Shown here: in pieces, positions 53,601 to 62,794 of the stretch
Numbering within the stretch: position 1 is the stretch's first letter
Layout: each line of letters opens with the position of its first letter
Assembly (NCBI RefSeq): GCF_016612535.1
Contig: NZ_JAENXS010000001.1
Location: forward strand, 2,629,501-2,693,500
Origin: Bradyrhizobium diazoefficiens
GTDB lineage: Bacteria; Pseudomonadota; Alphaproteobacteria; Rhizobiales; Xanthobacteraceae
Direction of reading: 5' to 3'
Length of the DNA: 64,000 nt
Translations under genes and position numbers: made by a program
The notes under the pieces: model-generated
What the model was told of the DNA's origin: nothing
Databases searched by the model: none
The model's input: only the letters and a program-made list of their open reading frames with translations

Positions 53601-54278
53601 GTGGCTGTCAAAACTCAGGAGCTCAAGCTCGACGTCGCACGCATAGGCGCAGTCTCCGCGATCCTGATGCAGCCGGGTCATGCGCGCGCCTGCTACGTTC
53701 TGGCGCACGGCGCCGGTGCGGGGATGCGGCACGCGTCGATGGACAGGATCGCGGAGGGCCTCGCCGATCGCAGCATCGCGACGCTCCGCTTCAATTTTCC
53801 CTACATGGACAACAGGCAGGGGCGTCCCGACCAGCCGGCGGTCGCGCATGCCACGATCCGCGCGGCGGTCGAGGAAGCGGCGCGGCGTTGTCCCGGGCTC
53901 AAGCTCGTGGCGGGCGGAAAATCGTTCGGCGGGCGCATGACATCGCAGGCACAGTCCAAGGCTGCGCTGCCCGGCGTCAAAGGGCTCGCCTTCCTCGGCT
54001 TTCCCCTGCATGCCGACAAAAAGCCGTCGACGGAGCGCGCAGAACATCTCGCCCATGTCGAGATCCCCATGCTGTTCCTGCAAGGCACGCGCGACGGGCT
54101 CGCCGACCTGCACTACCTCAAGCCCGTGATCGCGGAGCTTGAGGCGAAGGCGACGCTGCACGAGATCGCCGGCGGCGATCATTCCTTCGCGGTGCTGAAG
54201 AAGTCCGGCCGCAGCAACGAGGAGGTGCTGACTGAGGTGCTCGACACGCTCGCAGCCTGGATCGACCAGATCGCCTGA
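53601..54278 (+). CDS. Alpha/beta-hydrolase (KANL3/Tex30-like)
   Basis: A 225-residue hydrolase. YVLAHGAGAGMRHASMD forms the oxyanion strand-turn, LKLVAGGKSFGGRMTSQ the nucleophile elbow with Ser, LFLQGTRDGLA the Asp region and IAGGDHSF the His. This is the full catalytic set of the KANL3/Tex30-type family; activity unknown. The start is uncertain (GTG 53601 or TTG 53595). Convergent with the reductase gene that ends 4 bases downstream. Confidence 0.82.
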   Translation: MAVKTQELKLDVARIGAVSAILMQPGHARACYVLAHGAGAGMRHASMDRIAEGLADRSIATLRFNFPYMDNRQGRPDQPAVAHATIRAAVEEAARRCPGLKLVAGGKSFGGRMTSQAQSKAALPGVKGLAFLGFPLHADKKPSTERAEHLAHVEIPMLFLQGTRDGLADLHYLKPVIAELEAKATLHEIAGGDHSFAVLKKSGRSNEEVLTEVLDTLAAWIDQIA

Positions 54279-54281
54279 AGC

Positions 54282-55256
54282 TCAGGCGGAGTAGAGCCCC
54301 TTGTCGCGCGCCTTCTGGATCGCGAGCGCGGCGATCAGGTCGAGAGTCGGCGTCGACAGGCCAGCGGTGCGTGCAAAGGCGGCGGGCGCCTTGACGAGCA
54401 CGTCGATTTCCATGGCGCGGCCGAGCTCGTAGTCTTGCAGCAGCGACGGCTTGTGGTTGGGGGCGGGGCCGCTGCGGGTGACGCGCTTGACCTCGGGGAT
54501 GAAGTGCTGGGCGATATCGTTGGCCTCGTTCAGCATGCGCGGGATGACCTCGGCGAAGGCCGGGTCGTCGCGCACGCCGCGCGCGGTCTGGCCCGTGAGC
54601 AGGCACAGCACCGACAGCGACATGTTGGTCAGCAGCTTTGACCAGATCGCCTCGCGGATCTCGGCGACCGGCGGCGATTCCAGCCGCGCCTCGTTGAGAA
54701 CACCGCGCAGCTTCGCGATGCGCTCGCAATTGCGGTCGTCGCACTCGCCGATCAGGACGCGGTTGCGATCGGGCGTCAGGTTCTGCACCACGCCGGGCGC
54801 GATCACCTCGTTGGACGAGAAGACCACCCCGCCGATGATCCGCTCCTTCGGGATACACGCGCGCAACCGGCCGCCCGGGTCGAGGAACGAAATGTCCGGC
54901 GGCGTGGGATGCCGCGGCGGCAGGCCGATACCGTACCACCAGGGAATGCCGTTTTGCGCGAACACGATCGCGGTGTCGTCCTGGAGCAGCGGCTTGATGC
55001 TGGAGACCATCCCCTGAAGCCCGGTTGCCTTCAGCGTTGAGATCACCACATCCTGCGGGCCGAGCTGGGCCGGGTCACCGGAGGCGTTCACCTTGGCCGA
55101 GACCTCGGAATCGCCCACGCGCAGCTTGAGCCCGCCCGCGCGCACGGCTTCGAGATGGGCGCCACGCATCACGCATGAGACCTCGTGGCCGGCGCGCGCG
55201 AGCCTGACCGCAAGATGGCTTCCGACGGCGCCCGAGCCGAAAATGCAGATGCGCAT
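54282..55256 (-). CDS. Ketopantoate reductase family protein
   Basis: A 324-residue second member of the ApbA/PanE family. NADP site GSGAVGSHLAVRLARAGHEV at the N terminus, VVISTLKATGLQ and AQNGIPWWYG in the middle; the latter Trp-rich element differs from true pantothenate enzymes. The start MRICIFGSG is preferred; the frame continues upstream to 55493 without coding signs. It is divergent from an enoyl-CoA hydratase gene, so a role in keto-acid catabolism is more likely than in coenzyme A synthesis. Confidence 0.82.
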   Translation of the reverse strand: MRICIFGSGAVGSHLAVRLARAGHEVSCVMRGAHLEAVRAGGLKLRVGDSEVSAKVNASGDPAQLGPQDVVISTLKATGLQGMVSSIKPLLQDDTAIVFAQNGIPWWYGIGLPPRHPTPPDISFLDPGGRLRACIPKERIIGGVVFSSNEVIAPGVVQNLTPDRNRVLIGECDDRNCERIAKLRGVLNEARLESPPVAEIREAIWSKLLTNMSLSVLCLLTGQTARGVRDDPAFAEVIPRMLNEANDIAQHFIPEVKRVTRSGPAPNHKPSLLQDYELGRAMEIDVLVKAPAAFARTAGLSTPTLDLIAALAIQKARDKGLYSA

Positions 55257-55416
55257 AGATATGTCCCGTCTCTGATCTCTGGTCGTCGCCCGGCGCCACC
55301 ACCATGACACAAGCCGCCATGCGATGGGCGCGACCGCCCCACGCCGGAAAGATATGGATCGGGGTATGTCGCCTCGTCCATAGTGCGCGTCAACCAATAC
55401 GACCGGAGGATCGCCG

Positions 55417-56220
55417 ATGACTGCCAGTCCCGTCTTGTGGACCCTCAATGAGCGTGGGGTTGCGACCGTCACGTTGAACCGGCCGGAGGTCAATAACGCC
55501 TATGACGGTGCACTCATCGACGGCGTGCTCGCGGCCATGGACGAGCTCGGCCAAAAGCCCAATCTCCGCGTCGTCGTGCTCAGGGGCAACGGCAAGCATT
55601 TTCAGGCCGGCGCCGACCTCAAATGGATCAACAGCGTGCGGCCGCAGTCGACGGAGGCCAACGAAGCCGCGTCCCGGGCGACCTTCGAGGCCGTACAGCG
55701 GCTCAACACGTTGCCGATCCCGACCGTGGCACTGGTGCAGGGCGGCTGCTTCGGCGGCGGCACCGGCGTGATCGCGGCGTGCGACGTCGTGATCGCGGCG
55801 GACAATTCCCTGTTCTCGATCACCGAGGTGCGCTGGGGCCTGACGGCGGCCATCATCATCCCGCAGCTCTGCGACGCCATAAGTGTACGGCAAGTCCGCC
55901 GTTACGCGCTGACCGGCGAACGCTTCGGTGCCGAGGATGCCCGCCGCATCGGGCTCGTGCATGAGGTCGTGCCGCTTGCCGAACTCGAAGCCGCCGGCGC
56001 GAAGGTGGTCGAGCAGCTGCTCGCCAATGGCCCGGAGGCGATGGCCGAGACCAAGCGGCTGGCGCTGGAGAGCTCGTTCGGGGGAATGGCGGTGGACGAC
56101 GCCGCCTACACGCGGCTCGTGCACTTGCATTCGCTCAAGCGCCAGAGCGCCGAGGCGGCGGAAGGGCTGGCGTCGTTTGCCGAGAAGCGGGCGGCGAATT
56201 GGGGCGGCGGGAAAGGCTAA
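55417..56220 (+). CDS. Enoyl-CoA hydratase (methylglutaconyl-CoA hydratase-like)
   Basis: A 267-residue crotonase. NGKHFQAGADLKWINS near 59-74 and VQGGCFGGGTGVIAACDVVI near 105-125 form the active-site scaffold, and SITEVRWGLTAAIIIP carries a Glu at the second catalytic position. The AGADLKWM-like motif is typical of LiuC, the methylglutaconyl-CoA hydratase of leucine breakdown, but no other liu gene lies here. A type C repeat follows. Confidence 0.88.
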   Translation: MTASPVLWTLNERGVATVTLNRPEVNNAYDGALIDGVLAAMDELGQKPNLRVVVLRGNGKHFQAGADLKWINSVRPQSTEANEAASRATFEAVQRLNTLPIPTVALVQGGCFGGGTGVIAACDVVIAADNSLFSITEVRWGLTAAIIIPQLCDAISVRQVRRYALTGERFGAEDARRIGLVHEVVPLAELEAAGAKVVEQLLANGPEAMAETKRLALESSFGGMAVDDAAYTRLVHLHSLKRQSAEAAEGLASFAEKRAANWGGGKG

Positions 56221-56249
56221 GCGTTGCCTGCTCAGCAGATGCTGTAACT

Positions 56250-56320
56250 GTAGCCCGGACGGAGCGCAGCGAAATCCGGGGCTGGCGTCCCCGCATTGCG
56301 CTGCGCTCCATGCGGGCTAG
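56250..56320. repeat. Type C palindromic repeat
   Basis: Left arm tagcccggacggagcgcagc, right arm gctgcgctccatgcgggcta; slightly diverged and shorter than the copy at 33614. Between convergent genes. Confidence 0.8.
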
Positions 56321-56328
56321 GGTGCCCT

Positions 56329-57213
56329 TCACAGCGACGGCGCGAGCGACGTTTTCAGCAGAGTCAGCAGCGCCTGCACCGCGGCGGCATTGCGTCGGCG
56401 TTCGGGAATCGCGGCCTTCACCCACAATTCCGGTATCGGAAAGTCGCGCAGAACAGGCTTGAGCGTGCCGTCGCGCAAGGCATCTGCCACGAGATAATGC
56501 GACATCAGCGCAATGCCGTTGCCGGCGATCGCGCTGCGCGCCAGCACGTGTCCTTCATTGGAGGACAACAGCGGACTGACCTGGATGCTGATGCGGCCGC
56601 GTGGTCCGTCAAAGATCCACTCGGGCCCTGTCGGCAGAAAGCTGAGGCAGCGGTGTTCGACGAGATCGCGCGGATGCTTTGGCGTGCCGTGTTTCTTCAA
56701 ATAGGCTGGCGAGGCGCAGAGCAGCCGCTTCAGCACGCACAGCGGCTCGTCGACCACGCCGCCGAAGGAATGCGGGAAGGCGCCGATGGCGATGTCAAAG
56801 CCTTCGGTGACGGGATCGACCGGGCGATCGATCAGCACGATCTCGAGTTTTAGTCGCGGGTTCTGGGTCTGGAACGCGCTGAAGGCGTCGGCGAGGCGCG
56901 CCACCGTCAGCGAGGTCGGCGCCTTGATGCGGAGGTGATCGACGAGATCGTGGCCCTTCTCGCCCATGCGCGAAAGCAGATCGGTGGCGTCAGTCACGAC
57001 GCCGCGGGCGCGATGTACGTAGCGCTGGCCGGCGTCGGTCAGCCGCAATTGCCGGGTCGAGCGGTGAAACAACGGCGCGCCGATCCGCGCCTCCAGCTGC
57101 GTGACGCGCTTGGCGACGACCGAGGTGGACACATTGAGCTTTCGCGCGGCAGCGGAGAATCCGGCCGCATCCGCCGTGGCGAGGAACGCCTGAAGGTTCA
57201 CCAGAATGTCCAT
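56329..57213 (-). CDS. LysR family transcriptional regulator
   Basis: A 294-residue LysR regulator. Winged helix LQAFLATADAAGFSAAARKL with recognition helix VSTSVVAKRVTQLEARI (about residues 28-44); a ligand domain of the CrgA/DsdC-like group follows (LRIKAPTSLTVARLADAF). It is divergent from the FAD oxidoreductase gene with 110 bases between, and so is the likely regulator of the oxidoreductase and ABC transporter genes. Confidence 0.9.
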   Translation of the reverse strand: MDILVNLQAFLATADAAGFSAAARKLNVSTSVVAKRVTQLEARIGAPLFHRSTRQLRLTDAGQRYVHRARGVVTDATDLLSRMGEKGHDLVDHLRIKAPTSLTVARLADAFSAFQTQNPRLKLEIVLIDRPVDPVTEGFDIAIGAFPHSFGGVVDEPLCVLKRLLCASPAYLKKHGTPKHPRDLVEHRCLSFLPTGPEWIFDGPRGRISIQVSPLLSSNEGHVLARSAIAGNGIALMSHYLVADALRDGTLKPVLRDFPIPELWVKAAIPERRRNAAAVQALLTLLKTSLAPSL

Positions 57214-57323
57214 CTCGACCTTTCGCGATTCGAGAAAGCTGATCGCATATTTTGGTGGATTGTACCGCGAGGTGCGTTAATTCATAGTCCGGCCCAAGCA
57301 AGAGATGTTGGGAAGGGACGCGC

Positions 57324-58688
57324 ATGCGGGCCACAATGATCGAAGAACCAGCGCGCCAGGTGCCGCTCTACGGCGAATATGAGGTCGTCGTGCTCGGCGG
57401 CGGCCCGGCCGGGATCGTGGCAGCGGCGTCAGCCGCGCGCGCGGGGCGCAAGACGCTGCTGATCGAGCGCTACGGTTTTCTCGGCGGCATGGGCACCGCC
57501 GCCGGCGTCACCAATTTCTGCGGCCTGCATGGCAACGTCTATGGCCAGGCCCATCGGCTGGTGCAGGGCATGGCGTCCGAGTTGCTGGCGCGGATCGACC
57601 ATCTGAACGGCCTCAACGCGCCGCATCTGATCCTCGGCAAGGTCTTCGCCCAGGCCTACGACACCGCGGCCTACAAGATCGCGGCCGACGAACTCCTCGC
57701 AAGCCACAAGGTTCACATCCTCTTCCATGCGCTCGGCGCCGGTGTGGTGATGGGCGGCGATCGCCGTATCGATGCGCTGATGGTCGAGACCAAGGCTGGA
57801 CGGCAGGCGGTGCGCGCCGAGATCTTCATCGACTGCTCCGGCGACGGCGACCTCGCGGTCTGGGCCGGCGCGCCGTTCGAAATTGGGGATGAACACGGCC
57901 ATCCGATGTATCCGTCGATGATGCTGCGTCTCAACGGCATTGATCCCGAGCGGGCAGGTGATGCCTGGCGGACCATCCCGCAATTGATGGAAAAAGCGCT
58001 CGCGGCCGGCACCCACAAATTCCCCCGCAAGAGCGCGATCGTGCGGCCGCAAAAATCCGGCATCGAATGGCGGGTGAACTTTACGCAAGTGGCGCGTGAG
58101 GATGGCCACGCCATCAACGGCGTCGAGCCCGACGATCTCACCCGCGGCGAGATCGAGGGCCGCAAGCAGGCGCTCGCGGCGTTCGAATTCCTGCGCACCG
58201 TGCCGGGCTTTGAAAAATCCTACATCGTCGACCTGCCGCCGCAGCTCGGCATTCGCGAGACTCGGCGCATCAAGGGCGGCTATCAGCTCAGCGGCGAGGA
58301 CGTGCTGACTTGCGCCTCGTTCGAGGATTCCATCGGGGTCAACGGCTGGCCGATCGAGGCCCATGTTCCCGGCGATGTCGTCTTCACGTTTCCGCCAATC
58401 CCGGAATCGCGCGGCTACAACGAGCTGTCCTACCGGATGCTGGTGCCCGAGGGCGTCGACAATCTCCTGGTCGCCGGCCGCTGTGCATCGATGACCCATG
58501 AGGGCCAGTCGGCAGCGCGGGTCTCCGGTGCCTGTTTCGTGATGGGGGAGGCCGCCGGTTCCGCCGCCGCGCTGGCGCTGTCCGGAAACCGGATCCCTCG
58601 CGAAATCCCGGTTGATAAATTGCAGGAAACGTTGAAACAACAGGGCGCCTTCATCGGGCGGGAGCAGTCGGTGCCCGAGGGCCTGTAA
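57324..58688 (+). CDS. FAD-dependent oxidoreductase
   Basis: A 454-residue flavoprotein of the FAD_oxidored (PF12831) type. Dinucleotide site VVVLGGGPAGIVAAASAARA near residues 21-40, then LIERYGFLGGMGTAAGV, which is characteristic of this family (GG-x-G-T near the start). The C-terminal NLLVAGRCASMTHEGQSAARV closes the FAD site. gggaaggg before the ATG at 57324 supports that start. It is followed 65 bases later by an ABC transporter binding protein, hence probably oxidises an imported compound. Confidence 0.88.
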   Translation: MRATMIEEPARQVPLYGEYEVVVLGGGPAGIVAAASAARAGRKTLLIERYGFLGGMGTAAGVTNFCGLHGNVYGQAHRLVQGMASELLARIDHLNGLNAPHLILGKVFAQAYDTAAYKIAADELLASHKVHILFHALGAGVVMGGDRRIDALMVETKAGRQAVRAEIFIDCSGDGDLAVWAGAPFEIGDEHGHPMYPSMMLRLNGIDPERAGDAWRTIPQLMEKALAAGTHKFPRKSAIVRPQKSGIEWRVNFTQVAREDGHAINGVEPDDLTRGEIEGRKQALAAFEFLRTVPGFEKSYIVDLPPQLGIRETRRIKGGYQLSGEDVLTCASFEDSIGVNGWPIEAHVPGDVVFTFPPIPESRGYNELSYRMLVPEGVDNLLVAGRCASMTHEGQSAARVSGACFVMGEAAGSAAALALSGNRIPREIPVDKLQETLKQQGAFIGREQSVPEGL

Positions 58689-58753
58689 CAGACGGCAAGA
58701 ACGACTTAGAGAACGACTTAGAGAACGACCAGAGAAATACGAGAGGAAACGGG

Positions 58754-59770
58754 ATGATCGGGATTGCGCGGCTCGCGCTTGCGGGTGTGCTTGCGGGTGT
58801 CTTGGCGATCATGGCGATGGGCACGGCCCGGGCCGAGGACACGTTCAAGGCGAGGGTCGGCGTGCTCCGCCTGTCGTCGTCGGCGCCGGTCTTCATCGCG
58901 CAGGACAAGGGCTATTTTCGCGAGGCGGGCCTCGACGTCGAGCTGAAATTCTTTGACGCCGCACAGCCGATCGCGGTCGCCACCACCTCGGGCGACGTCG
59001 ATTTCGGTATCACGGCCTTTACTGCCGGCCTCTACAATCTCGCCGGCAAGGGCGTGCTGAAGGTGATCGGCGGCATGAGCCGCGAGAAGGCTGGCTATCC
59101 CCTGATCGGCTATTTCGCCAGCAACAACGCCTACGCCGCCGGGCTGAAGACGCCCAAGGATCTCGCGGGCAAGCGCATCGCGGTGACCCAGGTCGGCTCG
59201 AGCTTCCATTATTCGCTCGGCCTGCTCGCCGACAAATATGGCTTCAAGCTGGCGGACGTGAAGATCATCCCGCTGCAATCGCTGTCGAATGCAGCCGCCG
59301 CGCTCAAGGGCGAAACCGTCGATGCGGCGCTGCTGCCGATCTCGACCGCGCGAAAGCTGATGGACGACGGCGGCGCAAAATTCCTGGGCTGGGTCGGGGA
59401 CGAGACGCCCTGGCAATTGGGCGCGGTATTCGCCTCGCCGAAGACGCTGACCAACAAGGTGCTGGTGACAAAACTGCTCGGCGCGCTCGCCAGGGCCGAC
59501 CGCGAATATCACGACGTCATTCTCGCCGCGATGAAAGACGGCAAAGCCCCGATCAACGAGCAGACAAAGCCATTGCTTGAGATCATCGCGAAATACACCA
59601 ATTTGCCGGTCGAGCAGGTTGTCGGCAACTGCGCCTATGTCGACCCAGAGGGCAAGCTCGACGTGAAGAACGTCGACAACCAGATCAGATGGCTGCAAGA
59701 GCAGGGCTTTGCCGACAAGGGCTTTGACGCGAATACGATTATCGCCAAGGATTTTGTGAAGGCGGATTGA
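58754..59770 (+). CDS. NMT1/SsuA-type ABC substrate-binding protein
   Basis: A 338-residue periplasmic binding protein with a signal peptide (LALAGVLAGVLAIMAMGTARA). VGVLRLSSSAPVFIAQDKGY and FREAGLDVELKFF are the typical beginning of the NitT/TauT group. Homologues bind sulfonates, nitrate-like anions, thiamine precursors or aromatic acids. Agaggaaac precedes the ATG. The ATPase and permease genes follow, so the transporter is complete. Confidence 0.88.
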   Translation: MIGIARLALAGVLAGVLAIMAMGTARAEDTFKARVGVLRLSSSAPVFIAQDKGYFREAGLDVELKFFDAAQPIAVATTSGDVDFGITAFTAGLYNLAGKGVLKVIGGMSREKAGYPLIGYFASNNAYAAGLKTPKDLAGKRIAVTQVGSSFHYSLGLLADKYGFKLADVKIIPLQSLSNAAAALKGETVDAALLPISTARKLMDDGGAKFLGWVGDETPWQLGAVFASPKTLTNKVLVTKLLGALARADREYHDVILAAMKDGKAPINEQTKPLLEIIAKYTNLPVEQVVGNCAYVDPEGKLDVKNVDNQIRWLQEQGFADKGFDANTIIAKDFVKAD

Positions 59771-59780
59771 TGTGTTCGAT

Positions 59781-59920
59781 GTCGTCCCGGCCTAGTGCGC
59801 AATTGCGCACGGGCGGCCGGGACCCATACGCCGAATGGGAGTTGTGACGCAAAATGGTCATTGCCTGTCTTCGCCAAATTCAACTCGGTGGTTATGGGTC
59901 CCGGCCTGCGCCGGGACGAC
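59781..59920. repeat. Type A repeat with nested palindrome, inside the ABC operon
   Basis: Left arm gtcgtcccggcctagtgcgc, right arm ccggcctgcgccgggacgac. It lies between the binding-protein gene and the ATPase gene, ending 10 bases before the ATPase start, and would form a hairpin in the shared transcript. Confidence 0.8.
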
Positions 59921-59929
59921 GGCGGTGAA

Positions 59930-60703
59930 ATGGACCTGATCGCCAACCACATCTCCCACCATTTCGGCGATCTCGCCGTGCTCGACGACATCTCCTTCAC
60001 GGTCAGCGCCGGCGAAGTCGTGGCCATCGTCGGTCCTTCGGGTTGTGGCAAGAGCACGCTGCTGTCGATCCTCGGCGGGCTGCTGCAGCCGGCATCTGGC
60101 GCGCCCGAGTTGCGCGGCGCACCGCCTGCGGATAGCCTCAATCCGCTGACCTTCGTATTCCAGGATTTTGCATTGCTGCCCTGGGCGACGGTCGAGGAGA
60201 ACGTCGAATTCCCACTGCTGCACACCCAGCTTTCAGCAACCCAGCGCCGCGCGCAGGTCGATGATGCCCTGCGCCGCACCGGGCTGACCGATTTTCGCCA
60301 GACGTATCCAAAACAGCTCTCCGGCGGCATGCGCCAGCGCGTCGGCATTTCGCGCGCGCTTGCGGTCAGGCCCGCCATTCTCCTGATGGACGAACCGCTC
60401 TCGGCGCTGGATTCGCAGACCCGCGAGCTCTTGATGGAGGACTTCGTCCGCCTGCTTGCCGATGGCGGCATGGGCGCGGTCTATGTCACGCACAATCTCG
60501 AAGAGGCGGCCCGGCTCGCCGATCGCATCGTCGTGTTGTCGCGTCGGCCCGGCCACATTCGAGAGGTCGTCACCGTGCCGATGACGCGTGCCGAACGCGG
60601 CGAAGCGGCGGCGCGCGAAAGACTGCTGGCGCTGCAGAACCAGATCTGGTCGCTGATCCGCAACGAGGCGATCGATGCCCAGCGCGAGGTTCAACATGCT
60701 TGA
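59930..60703 (+). CDS. ABC transporter ATP-binding protein (NitT/TauT type)
   Basis: A 257-residue ATPase. Walker A GPSGCGKST at about 36-44, Q-loop VFQDFALLPW near 77-86, signature LSGGMRQRVGISRAL near 125-139, Walker B ILLMDEPLSALD near 146-157, and the switch His in YVTHNLEEAARLADRI. The start is MDLIANHISHHFG; upstream frame is repeat DNA. The last 8 bases overlap the permease gene. Confidence 0.95.
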   Translation: MDLIANHISHHFGDLAVLDDISFTVSAGEVVAIVGPSGCGKSTLLSILGGLLQPASGAPELRGAPPADSLNPLTFVFQDFALLPWATVEENVEFPLLHTQLSATQRRAQVDDALRRTGLTDFRQTYPKQLSGGMRQRVGISRALAVRPAILLMDEPLSALDSQTRELLMEDFVRLLADGGMGAVYVTHNLEEAARLADRIVVLSRRPGHIREVVTVPMTRAERGEAAARERLLALQNQIWSLIRNEAIDAQREVQHA

Positions 60704-61514
60704 TCGCGCGGGGACGGCTGCAAAGGACCAAACGACGCGGCGCGTCCGCTTCCGCGGCGCGGGCTTCGTGCCCGCGTCGAGCCGCTTCGGCGGCTGGATT
60801 GCGCTGGCGATCGTGATCGCGATCTGGCAGGCTGCTGGCAGCGCCAGGCTCGTCAATCCGCTGTTCCTGCCGGCACCCTCGGCGATCGTTCGGGCAACCT
60901 ATGAGCTCGCCGTTTCCGGCGCGCTCTGGCAGCATCTGTCCGCCTCGCTGTTGCGCATCGGCGTCGGCTGGCTCTTGGGAACAGTGGCCGGCGTCGTCGT
61001 CGGCTTCGCCATCGGCCTGTCACGGCTCGCGCGCAGCGTCGGCATCACCTTCATCTCCGCGCTATTCCCGATCCCGAAGATCGCGCTGTTGCCGCTCCTG
61101 ATCCTCTGGCTCGGCATCGGCGAAGAACCGAAGATCGCGACCATTGCGCTCGGGGTGTTCTTCTCGACCGCGATTTCGGTCTATAGCGGCGTCGATGCGG
61201 TGCCGCGCAACCTCATCCGCATGGCGCAAAGCTTCAACGTGCCCTTCGCCACCATCGTGCGCAAGGTGATCTGGCCGGGTGCGCTGCCCGCGATCCTTGC
61301 CGGCTTCCGGATCACGGCTTCGGTGGCGCTGCTGCTCGTCGTCAGCGCCGAGATGATCGGCGCGCAGTACGGCATCGGGGCGTTCGTACTTCAGGCCGGG
61401 AATCTGATGCAGACGGATCAGCTACTGGCGGGTGTGGTGATCCTGTCGGTGTTCGGATTGGTGGTGGGGCGGGTGATCAACTGGCTGGAGACGCGGCTGT
61501 TGCACTGGCGGTAG
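60696..61514 (+). CDS. ABC transporter permease (NitT/TauT type)
   Basis: A 272-residue inner-membrane permease with about six helices. FLPAPSAIVRATYELAVSGA is the N-terminal signature of the SsuC/TauC group, and the EAA-type cytoplasmic loop reads AQSFNVPFATIVRKVIWPGA. The ATG at 60696 overlaps the ATPase stop; an earlier start at 60675 is possible. Completes the transporter that begins at 58754. Confidence 0.92.
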   Translation: MLDRAGTAAKDQTTRRVRFRGAGFVPASSRFGGWIALAIVIAIWQAAGSARLVNPLFLPAPSAIVRATYELAVSGALWQHLSASLLRIGVGWLLGTVAGVVVGFAIGLSRLARSVGITFISALFPIPKIALLPLLILWLGIGEEPKIATIALGVFFSTAISVYSGVDAVPRNLIRMAQSFNVPFATIVRKVIWPGALPAILAGFRITASVALLLVVSAEMIGAQYGIGAFVLQAGNLMQTDQLLAGVVILSVFGLVVGRVINWLETRLLHWR

Positions 61515-61531
61515 TGCAAATCTGCGCAGCC

Positions 61532-61649
61532 GTAGGGTGGGTTAGCCCCGCGGATTGCGCGTAGCGCAAACCGCTCGGCGTAACCCACCACCTTATTTCG
61601 ACGCGGAGGAGTCGATGGTGGATTACGCCTTCGGCTAATCCACCCTACG
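61532..61649. repeat. Type D palindromic repeat
   Basis: Left arm cgtagggtgggttagcccc, right arm ggctaatccaccctacg, with an inner hairpin gcgcgtagcgc. It lies between the convergent permease and gentisate dioxygenase genes. One copy in this window. Confidence 0.75.
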
Positions 61650-61660
61650 AAACCGGCGCC

Positions 61661-62701
61661 TCACGCATTCCCGCGATCTTCCCGAAACAGATCCAGCTTC
61701 TGCTGCACCGGGCGGTCCGAGAAGCTGAACAGCACGGCATCCTCATCCCCCTCGTGCGTCACCCACTGCCAGCTCGGCACCACGAACAGATCGCGTGGGC
61801 CCCATTCGAAAACGGCATCGCCAATGCGGCTGCGGCCGCGGCCTTCGATCGGACAGAACACCGTCGCGTCCGTCGCGCGATATCGTGCGGTCTTGAAGCC
61901 CTTCGGCAGCAGCTGGATGAAATTACCGATGGTCGGCATCGCGAAATCGCCGGTCTCGGGGTTGCTGAACTTCAGCTTCAGCCCGTGACAGGCGTCCCAC
62001 TCCTGGCTCGTCCTAGCCTTCTCCAGCGCCTCGCGGGTGTAGGCATAGGGATAGCTGAAGATCGGCGACGTCTTCGATGACCGCTTCGAATCGACCGGAA
62101 GCAGATTGTGGCCGTAGCGGGCAAAGCTGTCGCCGGCGGGTCTTGTGATCTTCTGCTGGTCTTCCTTCGATCCCTCTGCAAATGAGCAATCGAAGAACTG
62201 CACCAGTGGAATGTCGAGGCCGTCGAGCCAGAACATCGGCTCGCTGGTTTCGTTGGAATGATCGTGCCACGTCATCGACGGCGTGATGATGAAGTCACCG
62301 GGCTCCATTGCAGTGCGTTCGCCGTCCACCGCAGTGTGCGCGCCCCTGCCTTCGAGCACGAAGCGCAGCGCCGACTGGCTATGGCGATGTGCGGGGGCGA
62401 CGTCGCCCGGCACCACCATCTGCACGCCGGCATAGAGCGAGGTCGTGATCTTCGACTGCCCGCGCAGGCCCGGGTTCTCCAGCACCAGCACGCGACGCTC
62501 GGCTTCCTTCGCCGTGATCAGCTTGCCGGCCTCCGTCATGTAGTCGCGGATGACATCGAACTTCCAGAGATGCGGCCGGCAGGCGCTCTTCGGCTCCGGC
62601 GTGATCAGGTCGCTCATGACCGTCCATAGCGCGGTGAGATTTTCGCCGTCGATCTTCTGGTAGAACGCCTCGCGTTCCGGCGTCTTGGTCACGGCTTCCA
62701 T
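61661..62701 (-). CDS. Gentisate 1,2-dioxygenase
   Basis: A 346-residue bicupin Fe(II) ring-cleavage enzyme that opens gentisate to maleylpyruvate. N-terminal cupin ligands: His105 and His107 in PAHRHSQSALRFVLEG, then His146 and His148 in MTWHDHSNE. Conserved C-terminal WQWVTHEGDEDAVLFSF fits the family. It is divergent from the isomerase and MarR genes, whose products fit the next step and its control. The hydrolase for the third step (fumarylpyruvate hydrolase) is not in the window. Confidence 0.93.
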   Translation of the reverse strand: MEAVTKTPEREAFYQKIDGENLTALWTVMSDLITPEPKSACRPHLWKFDVIRDYMTEAGKLITAKEAERRVLVLENPGLRGQSKITTSLYAGVQMVVPGDVAPAHRHSQSALRFVLEGRGAHTAVDGERTAMEPGDFIITPSMTWHDHSNETSEPMFWLDGLDIPLVQFFDCSFAEGSKEDQQKITRPAGDSFARYGHNLLPVDSKRSSKTSPIFSYPYAYTREALEKARTSQEWDACHGLKLKFSNPETGDFAMPTIGNFIQLLPKGFKTARYRATDATVFCPIEGRGRSRIGDAVFEWGPRDLFVVPSWQWVTHEGDEDAVLFSFSDRPVQQKLDLFREDRGNA

Positions 62702-62731
62702 GGCGAGGCTCCCTTTCGTTTGTTGATTGAC

Positions 62732-62759
62732 AGTATACTTACAGTCTAGGTAGCGTCAA
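62732..62759 (-). promoter_or_regulatory. Promoter of the gentisate dioxygenase gene
   Basis: On the minus strand TTGACG (62754-62759) and TATACT (62732-62737) are spaced by 16 bases, about 30 bases before the start codon. An overlapping plus-strand ttgaca at 62727-62732 may serve the isomerase gene. The repeated acagt around 62731 and 62741 could be part of a MarR site. Confidence 0.7.
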
Positions 62760-62794
62760 CGTCACGAACAACAAGAGGACGAGGGAGGGTTCCG

